Assembly (NCBI GenBank): GCA_947494195.1
Contig: CANLUC010000001.1
Coordinates: 434,001-498,000 of the forward strand
DNA: 64,000 nucleotides
Source of the DNA: an uncultured Nesterenkonia sp.
GTDB taxonomy: Bacteria > Actinomycetota > Actinomycetes > Actinomycetales > Micrococcaceae
Direction of reading: 5' to 3'
Shown here: positions 17,130 through 30,859 of the stretch, one piece after another
Position numbering within the stretch: the stretch's first letter is position 1
Layout of the letters: each line of letters opens with the position of its first letter
Position numbers and translations under genes: made by a program
Notes under the pieces: generated by a model
Seen by the model: only the letters and a program-made list of their open reading frames with translations
Databases searched by the model: none
What the model was told of the DNA's origin: nothing

Positions 17130-17426
17130 GTGTCAGTCTCCATCAAGCCTCTCGAGGATCGCATTGTTGTCCGCCCCCTGGAAGCAGAGCAGACCACCGC
17201 TTCCGGTCTGGTCATCCCGGACACCGCCAAGGAGAAGCCCCAGGAGGGCAAGGTCGTCGCCGTGGGCCCAGGTCGTTTCGACGAAAAGGGCAAGCGCATC
17301 CCCGTTGACGTCTCCGAGGGCGACGTCGTCATCTACTCGAAGTTCGGCGGCACCGAGGTCAAGGTCAGCGGCGAAGAGTACCTCGTGCTCAACGCTCGCG
17401 ACGTCCTCGCCATCATCGAGAAGTAA
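17130..17426 (+). CDS. groES: Co-chaperonin GroES (Hsp10)
   Basis: The 98-residue product has the GroES fold marks: [26 protein letters not shown] (mobile-loop region included), [35 protein letters not shown]. It caps GroEL in the cytoplasmic folding chamber. It starts at GTG with AAAGGAG upstream. An ATG 120 bases earlier is in frame but would add 40 residues unlike GroES. groEL follows after 73 bases, under the same CIRCE promoter. Confidence 0.97.
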   Translation: MSVSIKPLEDRIVVRPLEAEQTTASGLVIPDTAKEKPQEGKVVAVGPGRFDEKGKRIPVDVSEGDVVIYSKFGGTEVKVSGEEYLVLNARDVLAIIEK

Positions 17427-17496
17427 GAACGGACCGCTGAAGTCTCTTCACGGACCTCATCTGGATCCGATTCTCACACTCTCAAAGGAGCAGTAA

Positions 17497-19095
<1,599 letters not shown>

Positions 19096-19114
19096 CCTCG
19101 CCTGATTCCCGCTG

Positions 19115-19152
19115 AAGGGGGCTCTGACCGTTCGCGGTCGGGGCCCCCTTTG
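19115..19152 (+). terminator. Terminator of groES-groEL
   Basis: AAGGGGGCTCTGACCG, a TTCG tetraloop and CGGTCGGGGCCCCCTTT form a long stem with one imperfect pair and a short T run, 20 bases after the groEL stop. Confidence 0.9.
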
Positions 19153-19189
19153 CTGTGCGCCAGCTGTGCTTGCTGCGGGGTCCCGCCCG

Positions 19190-19999
19190 CTATCCCGGGA
19201 TGAGCTGGAGCACCAGCGGGAAGGCGAGGAAGGCGACCACGTCCAGCAGCAGGTGCGCGATCACCAGCGGCATCACCCGGCCGTAGCGGTGATAGATCCA
19301 GCCGAAGATCACCCCCATCAACGGGTTGCCGATCCCTGGTCCGAAGCCCTGGTAGAGGTGGTAGGCACCGCGCAGCAGCGCCGATCCCAGGATGATCATC
19401 CAGATCCCCGCCCGTGGCCAGATCCGCCGCGCCCGGTCGAAGAGGTAGGCGATCATGATGATCTCCTCCAGCAGGGAGTGGCGCAGCGCGGTGAGCACCA
19501 GCACCGGAGTCGTCCACCAGTGTTCACCGACGTCGGCCGGAATCAGTTCCGCAGTGATGCCGGTGGCCCGGCCCACTGCGTAGATCACGACGGTGCCCAG
19601 TCCGATGAGCAGGAACAGTCCGACGCCGAGCAGCAGGTCCCGGACAGGGGCTCGCAGATCGAGTCCGAACCTGCGGAACGGGTTCATCCCATGCAGGAAG
19701 AACAGGTAGAAGACCAGGACCACCGGCACCAGGGCGAAGAAAGAGTCGAGCAGCTGGTAGCTGAGGTCGAAGAATTCTGCCCGCGAGCGCGAGGACTGCA
19801 CCGTCGCGGTCTGCTCCGCCAAGGGGGCGATCGTCAGCCTTTCGGCGAGCTGGAGCACGGCATAGATCGCGGCGCGACCCAGCGAGAGGCCAAGCACGAT
19901 CCCCAGCTCCCAGCCATAGAAGCGACGGCGCAGGCCACCAGGTCCCGGGGCTGCTGAATGCTCGGCCGAAGACTCGGATGTTGTTCGCTTCACGGGCAA
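19190..19999 (-). CDS. CPBP-family intramembrane glutamic protease
   Basis: The 269-residue protein has about seven hydrophobic segments and the CPBP/Abi motifs in order: HSLLEEIIMIAYLFDR (the glutamate pair, about 178-179), RGAYHLYQG (His in motif 2) and PLVIAHLLLD (His in motif 3). Family members are membrane-embedded proteases or bacteriocin self-immunity proteins, and some are CAAX-prenyl peptidase relatives. The target here is unknown. It is convergent with groEL, and its N-terminus faces the phosphatase gene across 46 bases. Confidence 0.85.
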   Translation of the reverse strand: MPVKRTTSESSAEHSAAPGPGGLRRRFYGWELGIVLGLSLGRAAIYAVLQLAERLTIAPLAEQTATVQSSRSRAEFFDLSYQLLDSFFALVPVVLVFYLFFLHGMNPFRRFGLDLRAPVRDLLLGVGLFLLIGLGTVVIYAVGRATGITAELIPADVGEHWWTTPVLVLTALRHSLLEEIIMIAYLFDRARRIWPRAGIWMIILGSALLRGAYHLYQGFGPGIGNPLMGVIFGWIYHRYGRVMPLVIAHLLLDVVAFLAFPLVLQLIPG

Positions 20000-20045
20000 G
20001 AGTCTAGGTGGGGTCCTGCGGGGTCGATGTGATCAGATGGAACGC

Positions 20046-20621
20046 ATGACTGAGACCTACACCCTGCTGGCCGTCTGCACCGGCAACATCTGCCGCTCCC
20101 CCGCGATGGATCGGCTGCTCGCCCATACCTTCGGCGGGGACGAGATCATCGTCCGCTCGGCCGGGACCCACGCCCATGTGGGCGATGACATGGAGCCTCA
20201 GATGAAGACCCGGCTCGCCGACTACGGGGCGGAGACCTCCGACTTCCAGGCGGAGCAGCTGCGCTCTGAGATGGTCCGGGACAGCGACCTCGTGCTCACC
20301 GCCACCCGCGGTCACGTGGACGACATCCTCACTGACATCCCGGAGAGCGCTCAGAAGGTGTTCACCATTCGAGAGTTCGCCCGGCTGATAGATGCCGTGG
20401 ACGAGTCCGAGCTGCGCGCGGCCCTCGCCGGCGCCGATTCGACCCCGGCCAAGTTCGCCGCGCTGGTGCCGCTGGTGGCCGCGCAGCGCGATCATGACGC
20501 GTCTGCAGGTTCCGAGGACGACGTCGTGGATCCCTACATGATGCCCGAGGAGGTCTTCGACACCTCCTTCCTGCAGGTCAGGGAACCGGTGGAGCGGCTG
20601 CGGGACGCCCTTCAGGGCTGA
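20046..20621 (+). CDS. Low-molecular-weight protein-tyrosine-phosphatase family protein
   Basis: The N-terminus reads LAVCTGNICRSPAMDRLL, the CX5R P-loop of LMW tyrosine phosphatases. The general-acid motif near the C-terminus is VVDPYMMP, so both catalytic parts are present. The start used gives MTETYT; an ATG nine bases earlier is equally possible, and neither ribosome binding site is strong. At 191 residues it is longer than the usual 150-160, because of an Ala/Asp-rich insertion of about 40 residues before DPY. Actinobacterial homologues act on tyrosine-phosphorylated proteins or cell-envelope enzymes. The substrate is not shown here. Confidence 0.85.
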   Translation: MTETYTLLAVCTGNICRSPAMDRLLAHTFGGDEIIVRSAGTHAHVGDDMEPQMKTRLADYGAETSDFQAEQLRSEMVRDSDLVLTATRGHVDDILTDIPESAQKVFTIREFARLIDAVDESELRAALAGADSTPAKFAALVPLVAAQRDHDASAGSEDDVVDPYMMPEEVFDTSFLQVREPVERLRDALQG

Positions 20622-20632
20622 CGCCGGCCGGC

Positions 20633-21523
20633 TCAGAGCTGGAGGACCTGCTCGGCCGCGCGCAGCGTGGGCCCGCGATAGCTTCCTCCGAAGAGCAGCC
20701 AGTGCACCCCGAGGCAGAAGAACTGGTGCAGTCCGATGCGGTCCTGCCATCCCTCGGCCAGCGGAAACTCCTGCTGATACCCGCACATCACAGCGTCCAG
20801 CTGGGGCAGCCCGAAGAGGTGCAGAAACGCGATGTCGGTCTCGCGGTGCCCGGTGTGGGCCGCGGGATCGATCAGCGTCCCTCGCACGGCCCCTGAATGC
20901 ACCGCCCCGGAAGCGGCCGGGGTCCACAGCACGTTGCCCGACCAGAGGTCCCCATGGATCAGCGCCGGAGGCTCGGCGTCGTCAAGCTCTCCTGCGGCGA
21001 TCCGGTCCCGGGCCGCATGCAGCAGCCGCGCGTCGGCGGCAGAGAGCTCAGGCACAAGTCCCTGCAGCATCGGGTCCAGCCGCTCCAGCGCCAGGAAGGC
21101 TCCCCAGCTGGCGTGCGCCCCGGTCCCCATGACCAGGGGCTGTTCCGCCGGGCCGAAATAGGCGGGCGTCTGCGCGGGATGCTCCGGAGGGAGAGCACCG
21201 AAACCCTCGTGAGCGGCGGTGGGGGTCGGACCGTCGTCCTCGGCTCCCCGCTGGAGGGCGAGCCATCCATGGGTTCGCGCCAGCGCCCGGCCGAACTCCT
21301 CGCCCGCCTGCTCGTCAGGGGTGGCCGTCGGCAGCTCCTCGAGTTCCAGACGTCCGCGCTCCGCCGAGCCGTCCTGCTCGTGCCCCGACCCGCGCGAGGC
21401 CGAGTGCACCGAGACCACGGGAGCTCCGCCGTCGTCGGCCGCCTGACCCAGCCAGCGCAGACCGCCCGCCTCCACCAGGGCAGCCTCGGGGTGATCAGGG
21501 GGCGAAAGCTTCACAAAGGCCAT
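20633..21523 (-). CDS. Fructosamine kinase/aminoglycoside phosphotransferase-like protein
   Basis: This 296-residue protein keeps the kinase core of the fructosamine-3-kinase family. AFVKLSPP holds the nucleotide-binding lysine, HGDLWSGNVLW (about 215-225) is the catalytic loop, and LIDPAAHTGHRETDIAF is the metal-binding Asp segment. Family members phosphorylate glycated proteins or small sugar-amines for repair. The ATG giving MAFVKL is chosen because the 27 codons before it would run into the ligA promoter region. It is divergent from ligA by 34 bases and convergent with the phosphatase. Confidence 0.85.
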   Translation of the reverse strand: MAFVKLSPPDHPEAALVEAGGLRWLGQAADDGGAPVVSVHSASRGSGHEQDGSAERGRLELEELPTATPDEQAGEEFGRALARTHGWLALQRGAEDDGPTPTAAHEGFGALPPEHPAQTPAYFGPAEQPLVMGTGAHASWGAFLALERLDPMLQGLVPELSAADARLLHAARDRIAAGELDDAEPPALIHGDLWSGNVLWTPAASGAVHSGAVRGTLIDPAAHTGHRETDIAFLHLFGLPQLDAVMCGYQQEFPLAEGWQDRIGLHQFFCLGVHWLLFGGSYRGPTLRAAEQVLQL

Positions 21524-21527
21524 ATAA

Positions 21528-24733
<3,206 letters not shown>

Positions 24734-24738
24734 GCGGC

Positions 24739-25272
24739 ATGGCGCAGAACGGCATGGCGCAGGGCACTGAGCTGCTCATCCGGGAAGCCACCGAGGCGGA
24801 CTGGGACAGGATCGCGGAGCTGACCGTGGCCGCCTACGTGGACGGCGGGTTCCTCACCGCAGGAGACTCCTATGTCAGCCACCTCACCGACGTGGCCACC
24901 CGCGCCGCCGCATCCACCGTGCTGGTGGCCGAGGTGCCCACAGACCACGGGCCCGCAGTGGCCGCCTCCGTGGCGGTCACCGATGCGGGCGGCCCGATGG
25001 CCGAGGTGTCCCGCGCGGGAGAGATGGAGTTCCGCATGCTCGCGGTGGCGCCGGAGCACCAGGGCCGAGGCATCGCGCGACGCATGGTCCGGCACATCAT
25101 CGCCCGGGCCGAGGCACGGCCGGAGATCCGGGCGCTGACACTGTGCAGCCTGACCTCGATGACGACGGCGCACGCCCTCTACCGCTCGGAGGGTTTCAGT
25201 GAGGTCCCGGAGCGAGATTTCTGGCTCGAGGAGAAGGACGCCCGCTTCCCGTTCTTCATCCGCGAGGTCTGA
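24739..25272 (+). CDS. GNAT-family N-acetyltransferase
   Basis: A 177-residue acetyl-CoA-dependent acetyltransferase. The core reads LLIREATEADWDRIAELT at the start, EFRMLAVAPEHQGRGIARRMVRHII for the acetyl-CoA pyrophosphate loop (Q/RxxGxG/A), and HALYRSEGFSEVPERDFW for the C-terminal strand. Two ATGs 15 bases apart (24739, 24754) are possible starts; the first is used. It is the last gene of the ligA-hisN unit and ends before a strong terminator. The acceptor substrate is unknown. Confidence 0.85.
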   Translation: MAQNGMAQGTELLIREATEADWDRIAELTVAAYVDGGFLTAGDSYVSHLTDVATRAAASTVLVAEVPTDHGPAVAASVAVTDAGGPMAEVSRAGEMEFRMLAVAPEHQGRGIARRMVRHIIARAEARPEIRALTLCSLTSMTTAHALYRSEGFSEVPERDFWLEEKDARFPFFIREV

Positions 25273-25303
25273 ACGCGCCTGAGTCCCCACGCGGCCCGCA
25301 GAC

Positions 25304-25359
25304 ACGAAGAAGCCCGGTGGCGCCTCTCCCCTCGAGAGGCACCACCGGGCTTCTTCGTT
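25304..25359. terminator. Bidirectional terminator
   Basis: ACGAAGAAGCCCGGTGG (25304-25320) pairs with CCACCGGGCTTCTTCGT (25342-25358), with an inner CCTCTC/GAGAGG stem. It stands between the convergent GNAT and AGCS genes and can serve both. Confidence 0.9.
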
Positions 25360-25393
25360 GCTCAACGCGAGGTGTCGCGAAGAGCTGCCAGGA

Positions 25394-26947
25394 TCAGCGG
25401 CGTTCTGCCAGCTCGTGCGGCAGGGGCTCCGGATCCTCCAGCAGACGACCGGCCTTGCGGTCTGCCATGTACTGCTTCATCTCTTCCTTGACCTTCGGCG
25501 CCAGGATGACCAGGCCGATGACGTTGATGAAGATACACATGAACAGCGCCGAGTCGGCGAAGCTGAAGATGTTGTTCGTGGAGACGAGGCAGCCGACGAC
25601 GACCAGGAGGAGGGCGATTCCTCGGAAGATGCCATCACCGATCTTGGTGGTGCCGAAGAGATGCCTCCAGGCCTGGATGCCGTAGTAGGACCAGGTGATC
25701 AGCGTGGAGTACGCGAACAGCAGGACTGCCACGGTCAGCACGATGTTGAAGCCGGGGAGGAAGGAGTCGAAGGCTGCGGAGGTCAGGCTCACCGGGTTGT
25801 CGGCGCCGCCGGCATCCAGGGCTTCCTGGTACTCGGGGGTCCAGGCGAAGATGATGACCAGTGCGGTCATGGTGCAGACGACCACAGTGTCGATGAAGGG
25901 CTCGAGTGCAGCGTTGAAGCCCTCGGAGACCGGACGGCGGGTCTTGACTGCCGAGTGGGCGATGGGAGCCGAGCCGATGCCCGCCTCGTTCGAGAAGGCT
26001 GCTCGCTGCACACCGATGATGATGACACCCAGGACGCCGCCGGAGATGCCCTCAGGAGAGAACGCGCCGTCGATGATCGCACCGAAGGCGTCACCGATGT
26101 TGGCGAAGTTCACCGCGATGACGATGAGGCAGGCGAGCACGTAGATGATGGCCATAGCGGGAACCAGCTTGGCCGTGACGGAGCCGATGGACTTGATGCC
26201 GCCGATGACGACCACGCCGACCAGGATGGCGAAGATGATGCCGAAGATCAGGGCGGCAAGGTCCGAGCCGAACACGCCCTCGTCGCCGCCGGTGGCTGCC
26301 CGCAGCTGGCCGAAGGCCTGGTTCGCCTGGAACATGCCGCCGCCGACCACGCCGAAGAGCATGATGGCGATGGCGAAGAGGCCGGTGATGATCGCCACGG
26401 GGATGCGGCCCAGCTTGTGGTAGGCGACCTTGAGGTACTGGAACGGCCCGCCGTGGACCACGCCGTTCTCGTCGATGTGGCGGTACTTCACACCGAGCGT
26501 GCACTCCACAAACTTGGTGCACATGCCGAAGATGCCGGCGACGATCATCCAGAAGGTGGCACCGGGGCCGCCCAGGGAGATCGCCGCGGCCACACCCGCA
26601 ATGTTGCCGAGCCCGACCGTTGCGGAGACCGCCGAGGTCAGCGCCTGGAAGTGGGAGACCTCACCGGGATCCTTCTCGGTGGTCCACTTGCCGCGGACCA
26701 CCTCGAGACTGATCTGCGGGGTGCGAAGCTGCACGAAGCCGAAGTAGATGCTGAAGCCGATCGCCGCGAGGATCGACCACAGCACCACGACCGGTGCGTC
26801 GAAGTCGCCCAGCGGAACGGTGGCGAAGATGATGGCCGCGAATCCCTCCGCGATGCCGGCGAACCAGCCATCCACGGTATTGGCAGCCTGCTGCAGCGAG
26901 GATTCCTCCGCAGCAGCCGCCGTGATGTATGCACTCATGGTGCTCAT
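25394..26947 (-). CDS. Alanine/glycine:cation symporter (AGCS family)
   Basis: The 517-residue membrane protein has the AGCS family marks: SILAAIGFSIYFGFVQLRTPQIS, SHFQALTSAVSATVGLGNIAGVAAAISLGGPGATFWM (the family signature), and AFSNEAGIGSAPIAHSAV. It imports alanine or glycine with Na+ or H+. Around ten or eleven hydrophobic helices can be drawn. It starts at an ATG with GAGGGA upstream; a second ATG nine bases on is possible. It stands alone, with terminators on both sides of the neighbouring units. Confidence 0.93.
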   Translation of the reverse strand: MSTMSAYITAAAAEESSLQQAANTVDGWFAGIAEGFAAIIFATVPLGDFDAPVVVLWSILAAIGFSIYFGFVQLRTPQISLEVVRGKWTTEKDPGEVSHFQALTSAVSATVGLGNIAGVAAAISLGGPGATFWMIVAGIFGMCTKFVECTLGVKYRHIDENGVVHGGPFQYLKVAYHKLGRIPVAIITGLFAIAIMLFGVVGGGMFQANQAFGQLRAATGGDEGVFGSDLAALIFGIIFAILVGVVVIGGIKSIGSVTAKLVPAMAIIYVLACLIVIAVNFANIGDAFGAIIDGAFSPEGISGGVLGVIIIGVQRAAFSNEAGIGSAPIAHSAVKTRRPVSEGFNAALEPFIDTVVVCTMTALVIIFAWTPEYQEALDAGGADNPVSLTSAAFDSFLPGFNIVLTVAVLLFAYSTLITWSYYGIQAWRHLFGTTKIGDGIFRGIALLLVVVGCLVSTNNIFSFADSALFMCIFINVIGLVILAPKVKEEMKQYMADRKAGRLLEDPEPLPHELAERR

Positions 26948-27135
26948 GTGATTCCCTCATTCGAAGTTCGGTGCAAGCGCTTATGACGTCACGCTCCGGG
27001 GAGCAACCCCGGGTTGCGCAATAATCTACTCCCCGACTGTTTCAGCCAGTTTGCGACGCGCAATGAATGTGTATCGTGCATGTTTCCAGGTGGTGGAATA
27101 TTGCACAAGAGAGAATTGTGCCATAGAACACACGA

Positions 27136-27176
27136 AACGGCCCAAGATCCACGCAGAACGCGGTTCTTGGGCCGTT
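27136..27176 (-). terminator. Terminator downstream of gatB
   Basis: AACGGCCCAAGA (27136-27147) pairs perfectly with TCTTGGGCCGTT (27165-27176). Read on the minus strand the stem is followed by TCGTGTGTTC, about 40 bases after the gatB stop. Confidence 0.85.
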
Positions 27177-27218
27177 CGAGACAGTATTCAGATGTCAGCG
27201 CGAGGGTTGCAGAAGGTT

Positions 27219-28739
27219 CTACTCCTCGATCCCGAGCTTCGTGAGAACGATCTTCCGCACGGCACCGGCGTCGGCCTGTCCGCGGGTCTCCTTCATGACC
27301 GGCCCGATCAGGGCGCCGATGGCCTTGAGCTTTCCGCCGGCGATCTTCTCCACCACATCGGGGTTCTCGGCCATGGCCTTCTCCACCGCGGCGGTGAGCG
27401 CACCGTCGTCGTCGGAGACGACCTCCAGGCCGCGGGCGCTGACGATCTCCTCGGGAGCGCCCTCCCCGGCGATCACATGCTCCAGCACCTGGCGGGCGAT
27501 CTTGTCATTGATGCGACCTTGCTCGATCAGCGCGTTGAGTTCGGCGATCGTTGCAGGCTGGACGCCCAGCGCAGCAGGTTCGAGGTCTCTCGCGTTGGCA
27601 AGCCGGGAGATCTCACCCATCCACCATTTGCGCGCCACTGAGGGGGCGACGCCGGAGGCCACGGTCTCCTCGATCTCATCGAGCAGACCGGCGGCGACGA
27701 CGTCGCGGAACTCCTGCTCCGAGAAGCCCCAGGCGGCGAGCAGCCGACGACGACGCTCGGCAGGCGGCTCGGGCAGCTGCGCGCGCAGCTCCTCGACCCA
27801 GGCGGCCGTGGTCACGATGGGCACCAGGTCCGGCTCCGGGAAGTAGCGGTAGTCATCGGCATCGGACTTCGGCCGGCCCGAGCTGGTCGTGCGGCTGCCC
27901 TCCTGCCAGTGGCGGGTCTCCTGCACGATGGTGCCCCCGGCGGCCAGGATGCCGGCATGGCGGCGCATCTCGTAGGTCACCGCATGCTCCACGGCGCGCA
28001 TCGAGTTCACGTTCTTGGTCTCGGAACGCGTGCCGAAGGTGGTGGTGCCCTTGGGCATCATCGAGACGTTGGCGTCGCAGCGGACGTTGCCGCGCTCCAT
28101 CTTCGCGTCCGAGATGCCGAGGCCCTTCACGATGTCGCGGACGGCCGAGACATAGGCTCGCGCCAGCTCCGGAGCGCGAGCCCCGGCACCGACGATGGGC
28201 TTGGTGACGATCTCCACCAGCGGGATGCCCGAGCGGTTGTAGTCGACCAGCGAGTAGTCGGCGCCCTGGATGCGACCGGAGGTCCCGGCGTGGGTCAGCT
28301 TGCCGGCGTCCTCCTCCATGTGGGCGCGCTCGATCTCCACGCGGAAGACCTCGCCGTCGTCGAGTTCGATGTCGAGGTACCCGTCGAAGGCGATGGGCTC
28401 GTCATACTGCGAGGTCTGCCAGTTCTTCGGGGTGTCCGGGTAGAAGTACTGCTTGCGGGCGAACCGGCAGCGCTCGGCGATCTGGCAGTTCAGCGCGAGG
28501 CCCAGCATCACCGCATACTCCACGGCCTTGCCGTTGACCACGGGAAGGGTGCCCGGGAGCCCCAGGCAGACCTCGTTGACGTTGGTGTTCGGCTCGTCGC
28601 CGAAGGCGTTGGGCGCGGAGGAGAACATCTTGGTCTTGGTGTTCAGCTCCACGTGGACCTCGAAGCCCAGCACCGGGTCGAAGTGCTCCAGTGCTTGCTC
28701 GTAGCTCAGCGGTTCTGCATCAGTCAGCGTCTCAGTCAT
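27219..28739 (-). CDS. gatB: Asp-tRNA(Asn)/Glu-tRNA(Gln) amidotransferase subunit B
   Basis: The 506-residue tRNA-binding kinase-like subunit of GatCAB phosphorylates the mischarged Glu or Asp and accepts ammonia from GatA. It shows VLGFEVHVELNTKTKMFSS, VCLGLPGTLPVVN, KNWQTSQYDEPIA, RIQGADYSLVDYNRSGIPLVEIVT and the C-terminal YqeY-like tail. The ATG has GAAGGA six bases upstream; the GTG 12 bases earlier, overlapping gatA, is an alternative. Third gene of gatC-gatA-gatB. A terminator follows. Confidence 0.96.
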   Translation of the reverse strand: MTETLTDAEPLSYEQALEHFDPVLGFEVHVELNTKTKMFSSAPNAFGDEPNTNVNEVCLGLPGTLPVVNGKAVEYAVMLGLALNCQIAERCRFARKQYFYPDTPKNWQTSQYDEPIAFDGYLDIELDDGEVFRVEIERAHMEEDAGKLTHAGTSGRIQGADYSLVDYNRSGIPLVEIVTKPIVGAGARAPELARAYVSAVRDIVKGLGISDAKMERGNVRCDANVSMMPKGTTTFGTRSETKNVNSMRAVEHAVTYEMRRHAGILAAGGTIVQETRHWQEGSRTTSSGRPKSDADDYRYFPEPDLVPIVTTAAWVEELRAQLPEPPAERRRRLLAAWGFSEQEFRDVVAAGLLDEIEETVASGVAPSVARKWWMGEISRLANARDLEPAALGVQPATIAELNALIEQGRINDKIARQVLEHVIAGEGAPEEIVSARGLEVVSDDDGALTAAVEKAMAENPDVVEKIAGGKLKAIGALIGPVMKETRGQADAGAVRKIVLTKLGIEE

Positions 28740-28747
28740 GGTGTCCT

Positions 28748-30328
28748 TCACTTCCCGGCGGGGTGAGCCGCCGCCTCCGCCGGTTCAGCTGCCGCTTCCG
28801 GTTCAGTCTCCGCCAGTTCCGGTGCCTGTGCCCACAGGGGTTCTGCGTCCTGGGACAGCAGCTTCTCCAGCGCCGCACCCGCCCGGTAGACGCGCGCGTC
28901 CTCTCGGATCGGGGCGAGGAACTGGATCCCCACGGGCAGCCCCTCGGAGAGTCCGCCGGGCACCGAGATGCCCGGGACTCCGGCGAGGTTGGCGGGGATG
29001 GTCGCAACGTCGTTGAGGTACATGGCCAGCGGATCGTCGAGGTTCTCTCCGAGCGGGAACGCCACCGTGGGCGAGGTCGGGGAGATCAACACATCGGCCT
29101 TCTCGAACGCGGCGTCGAAGTCCTGCTGGATCAGCGTGCGGACCTTCTGCGCCGAGCCGTAGTAGGCGTCGTAGTAGCCCGCGGAGAGCGCGTAGGTGCC
29201 CAGGATGATCCTGCGCTTGACCTCATCGCCGAACCCGGCGGCGCGGGTCGAGCCCATCACACGTTCGATGGTCAGCGGTCCCTCCTCGGGCAGCACTCGA
29301 GTGCCGTAGCGGACGCCGTCGAACTTTGCCAGGTTCGAGGAGGCCTCGGAGGGCATGATCAGGTAGTAGGCGCCCAGCGCATAGTCGAAGCTGGGGCAGT
29401 CCACCTCCACGATCTCGGCTCCGGCGGCGCGCAGGGCGTCGAGCGCCTCGTGGAAGCGGTCGAGCACACCCTGCTGGTAGCCCTCGCCCGTCAGCTGCTT
29501 GATCACGCCGATGCGCATGCCGGCGACGTCGGCGGTGCGGGCGGCCTCGCCGAAGGCGGGGACCTCTCCGGGCAGCGAGGTCGAGTCCTTGGGATCGTGG
29601 CCCGCGATGAGCTCATGCAGCAGCGCGGCATCCTCGGTGGTGCGCGCCACCGGGCCGATCTGGTCCAGCGAGGAGGCCATCGCGATCGCGCCGTAGCGCG
29701 AGACCGAGCCGTAGGTGGGCTTGGTGCCCACGGTGCCGGTGACGGCCCCCGGCTGGCGAATGGAGCCGCCGGTGTCGGTGCCCAGTGCCAGCGGGGCCTC
29801 GAAGGCGGCGACGGCGGCGGCGGATCCACCACCTGAACCGCCCGGGATGCGGGTGGTGTCCCAGGGGTTGCGGGTGACCCCGTACGCGGAGTGTTCGGTG
29901 GAGGAGCCCATCGCGAACTCGTCCAGGTTGGTCTTGCCCAGGATGGGCAGCTTCGCCTCGCGCAGCTTGGTCACCACGGTGGCGTCATAGGGGCTCATCC
30001 AGCCCTCGAGCATCTTGGAGCCCGCCGTGGTGGGCTGCCCTTCGGTGACGATCAGGTCCTTGACCGCGATCGGCACTCCGGCCAGCGGGTGCAGAGCCTC
30101 GGCCGCGCCCCCGGCCGCACGGAGGTCATCGACCTCGGCGGCGGTGCGCAGCGCCTCTTCGGCGGAGACGTGGAGGAAGGCGTGGATGCCGCGCTCTCCG
30201 CCGTCCACGGCGGCGATGCGGTCCAGATGCGCCTGGGTGAGCTCCACCGAGGTGATCTCCCCGGCCCGCAGCTTCTGCGCCATCTCGGCGGCGGTGAGCC
30301 TCGTCAGGTGGTGGGTGTGGGTCGTCAT
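28748..30328 (-). CDS. gatA: Asp-tRNA(Asn)/Glu-tRNA(Gln) amidotransferase subunit A
   Basis: The amidase subunit hydrolyses glutamine and channels ammonia to GatB. The Ser-cisSer-Lys triad can be seen in [14 protein letters not shown] (Lys), [12 protein letters not shown] (cis Ser) and [12 protein letters not shown] (nucleophile Ser). Length 526 from the ATG used. A GTG 12 bases earlier overlaps the gatC stop as GTGA, but it leaves no room for its GAGGA site, so the start is ambiguous. The C-terminus carries an Ala/Glu/Pro-rich extension of about 40 residues. Confidence 0.96.
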   Translation of the reverse strand: MTTHTHHLTRLTAAEMAQKLRAGEITSVELTQAHLDRIAAVDGGERGIHAFLHVSAEEALRTAAEVDDLRAAGGAAEALHPLAGVPIAVKDLIVTEGQPTTAGSKMLEGWMSPYDATVVTKLREAKLPILGKTNLDEFAMGSSTEHSAYGVTRNPWDTTRIPGGSGGGSAAAVAAFEAPLALGTDTGGSIRQPGAVTGTVGTKPTYGSVSRYGAIAMASSLDQIGPVARTTEDAALLHELIAGHDPKDSTSLPGEVPAFGEAARTADVAGMRIGVIKQLTGEGYQQGVLDRFHEALDALRAAGAEIVEVDCPSFDYALGAYYLIMPSEASSNLAKFDGVRYGTRVLPEEGPLTIERVMGSTRAAGFGDEVKRRIILGTYALSAGYYDAYYGSAQKVRTLIQQDFDAAFEKADVLISPTSPTVAFPLGENLDDPLAMYLNDVATIPANLAGVPGISVPGGLSEGLPVGIQFLAPIREDARVYRAGAALEKLLSQDAEPLWAQAPELAETEPEAAAEPAEAAAHPAGK

Positions 30329-30336
30329 GTCAGCGG

Positions 30337-30633
30337 TCACTCCTCGTCCAGGATCGCCGGGACCTTGAACCGGCCGGCTTCAGCGTCAGGTGCATTGAGC
30401 AGCGACTGTTCAGCGGTGAAGACGTGACCGACCTCGTCCTCACGGAAGACGTTGGTCAGCGGCAGCGGATGGCTGGTGGCGGGGACCTCGCCGGAGACCG
30501 CCTCAGAGACGCTCCGCACGGAATCCACGATGACGGCCAGCTCTCCGGCCATCTTCTCCAGCTCTGCCTCAGTCATGCTGATGTGCGCGAGTTTTGCCAG
30601 ATGCTCGACGTCTGTGCGCGAGATCTCAGACAT
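30337..30633 (-). CDS. gatC: Asp-tRNA(Asn)/Glu-tRNA(Gln) amidotransferase subunit C
   Basis: This 98-residue protein is the small belt subunit that holds GatA and GatB together. It starts [24 protein letters not shown] and ends with [11 protein letters not shown], both typical of GatC. GAGGGAG lies seven bases before the ATG. It is the first gene of the operon, so the gat promoter should lie in 30640-30750. Confidence 0.95.
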   Translation of the reverse strand: MSEISRTDVEHLAKLAHISMTEAELEKMAGELAVIVDSVRSVSEAVSGEVPATSHPLPLTNVFREDEVGHVFTAEQSLLNAPDAEAGRFKVPAILDEE

Positions 30634-30757
30634 GCAGCTCCCTCGGGTGGATCGGTGGTGGATGAACTCGGGCCAGTCTATCGGTCGGGGCCTCCCGGGC
30701 CGTGCGGGAAGGATCAGGTGAAGAGCAGACGATGAACAGGGGAGAAAGCACCAGGGC

Positions 30758-30808
30758 ACGACGACGGCGGCCGCCCACCTCTGCAGGTGAGCGGCCGCCG
30801 TCGTCGTG
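30758..30808 (-). terminator. Long GC stem-loop downstream of baeRF gene
   Basis: CACGACGACGGCGGCCGC (30758-30775) pairs perfectly over 18 bases with 30791-30808. It lies about 50 bases after the stop of the baeRF gene and upstream of gatC. No T tract is present. Confidence 0.65.
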
Positions 30809-30859
30809 TGCAGTGATCCGTCAGTGACTGTCACTGCAGGGTCACTGATCGTGAGCTTC

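Noticed and set aside
25358-26986. 542-codon open frame on the plus strand over the AGCS symporter
   Set aside because: Extremely Asp/Gly/His rich complement of hydrophobic codons; the minus strand gives the symporter signature.
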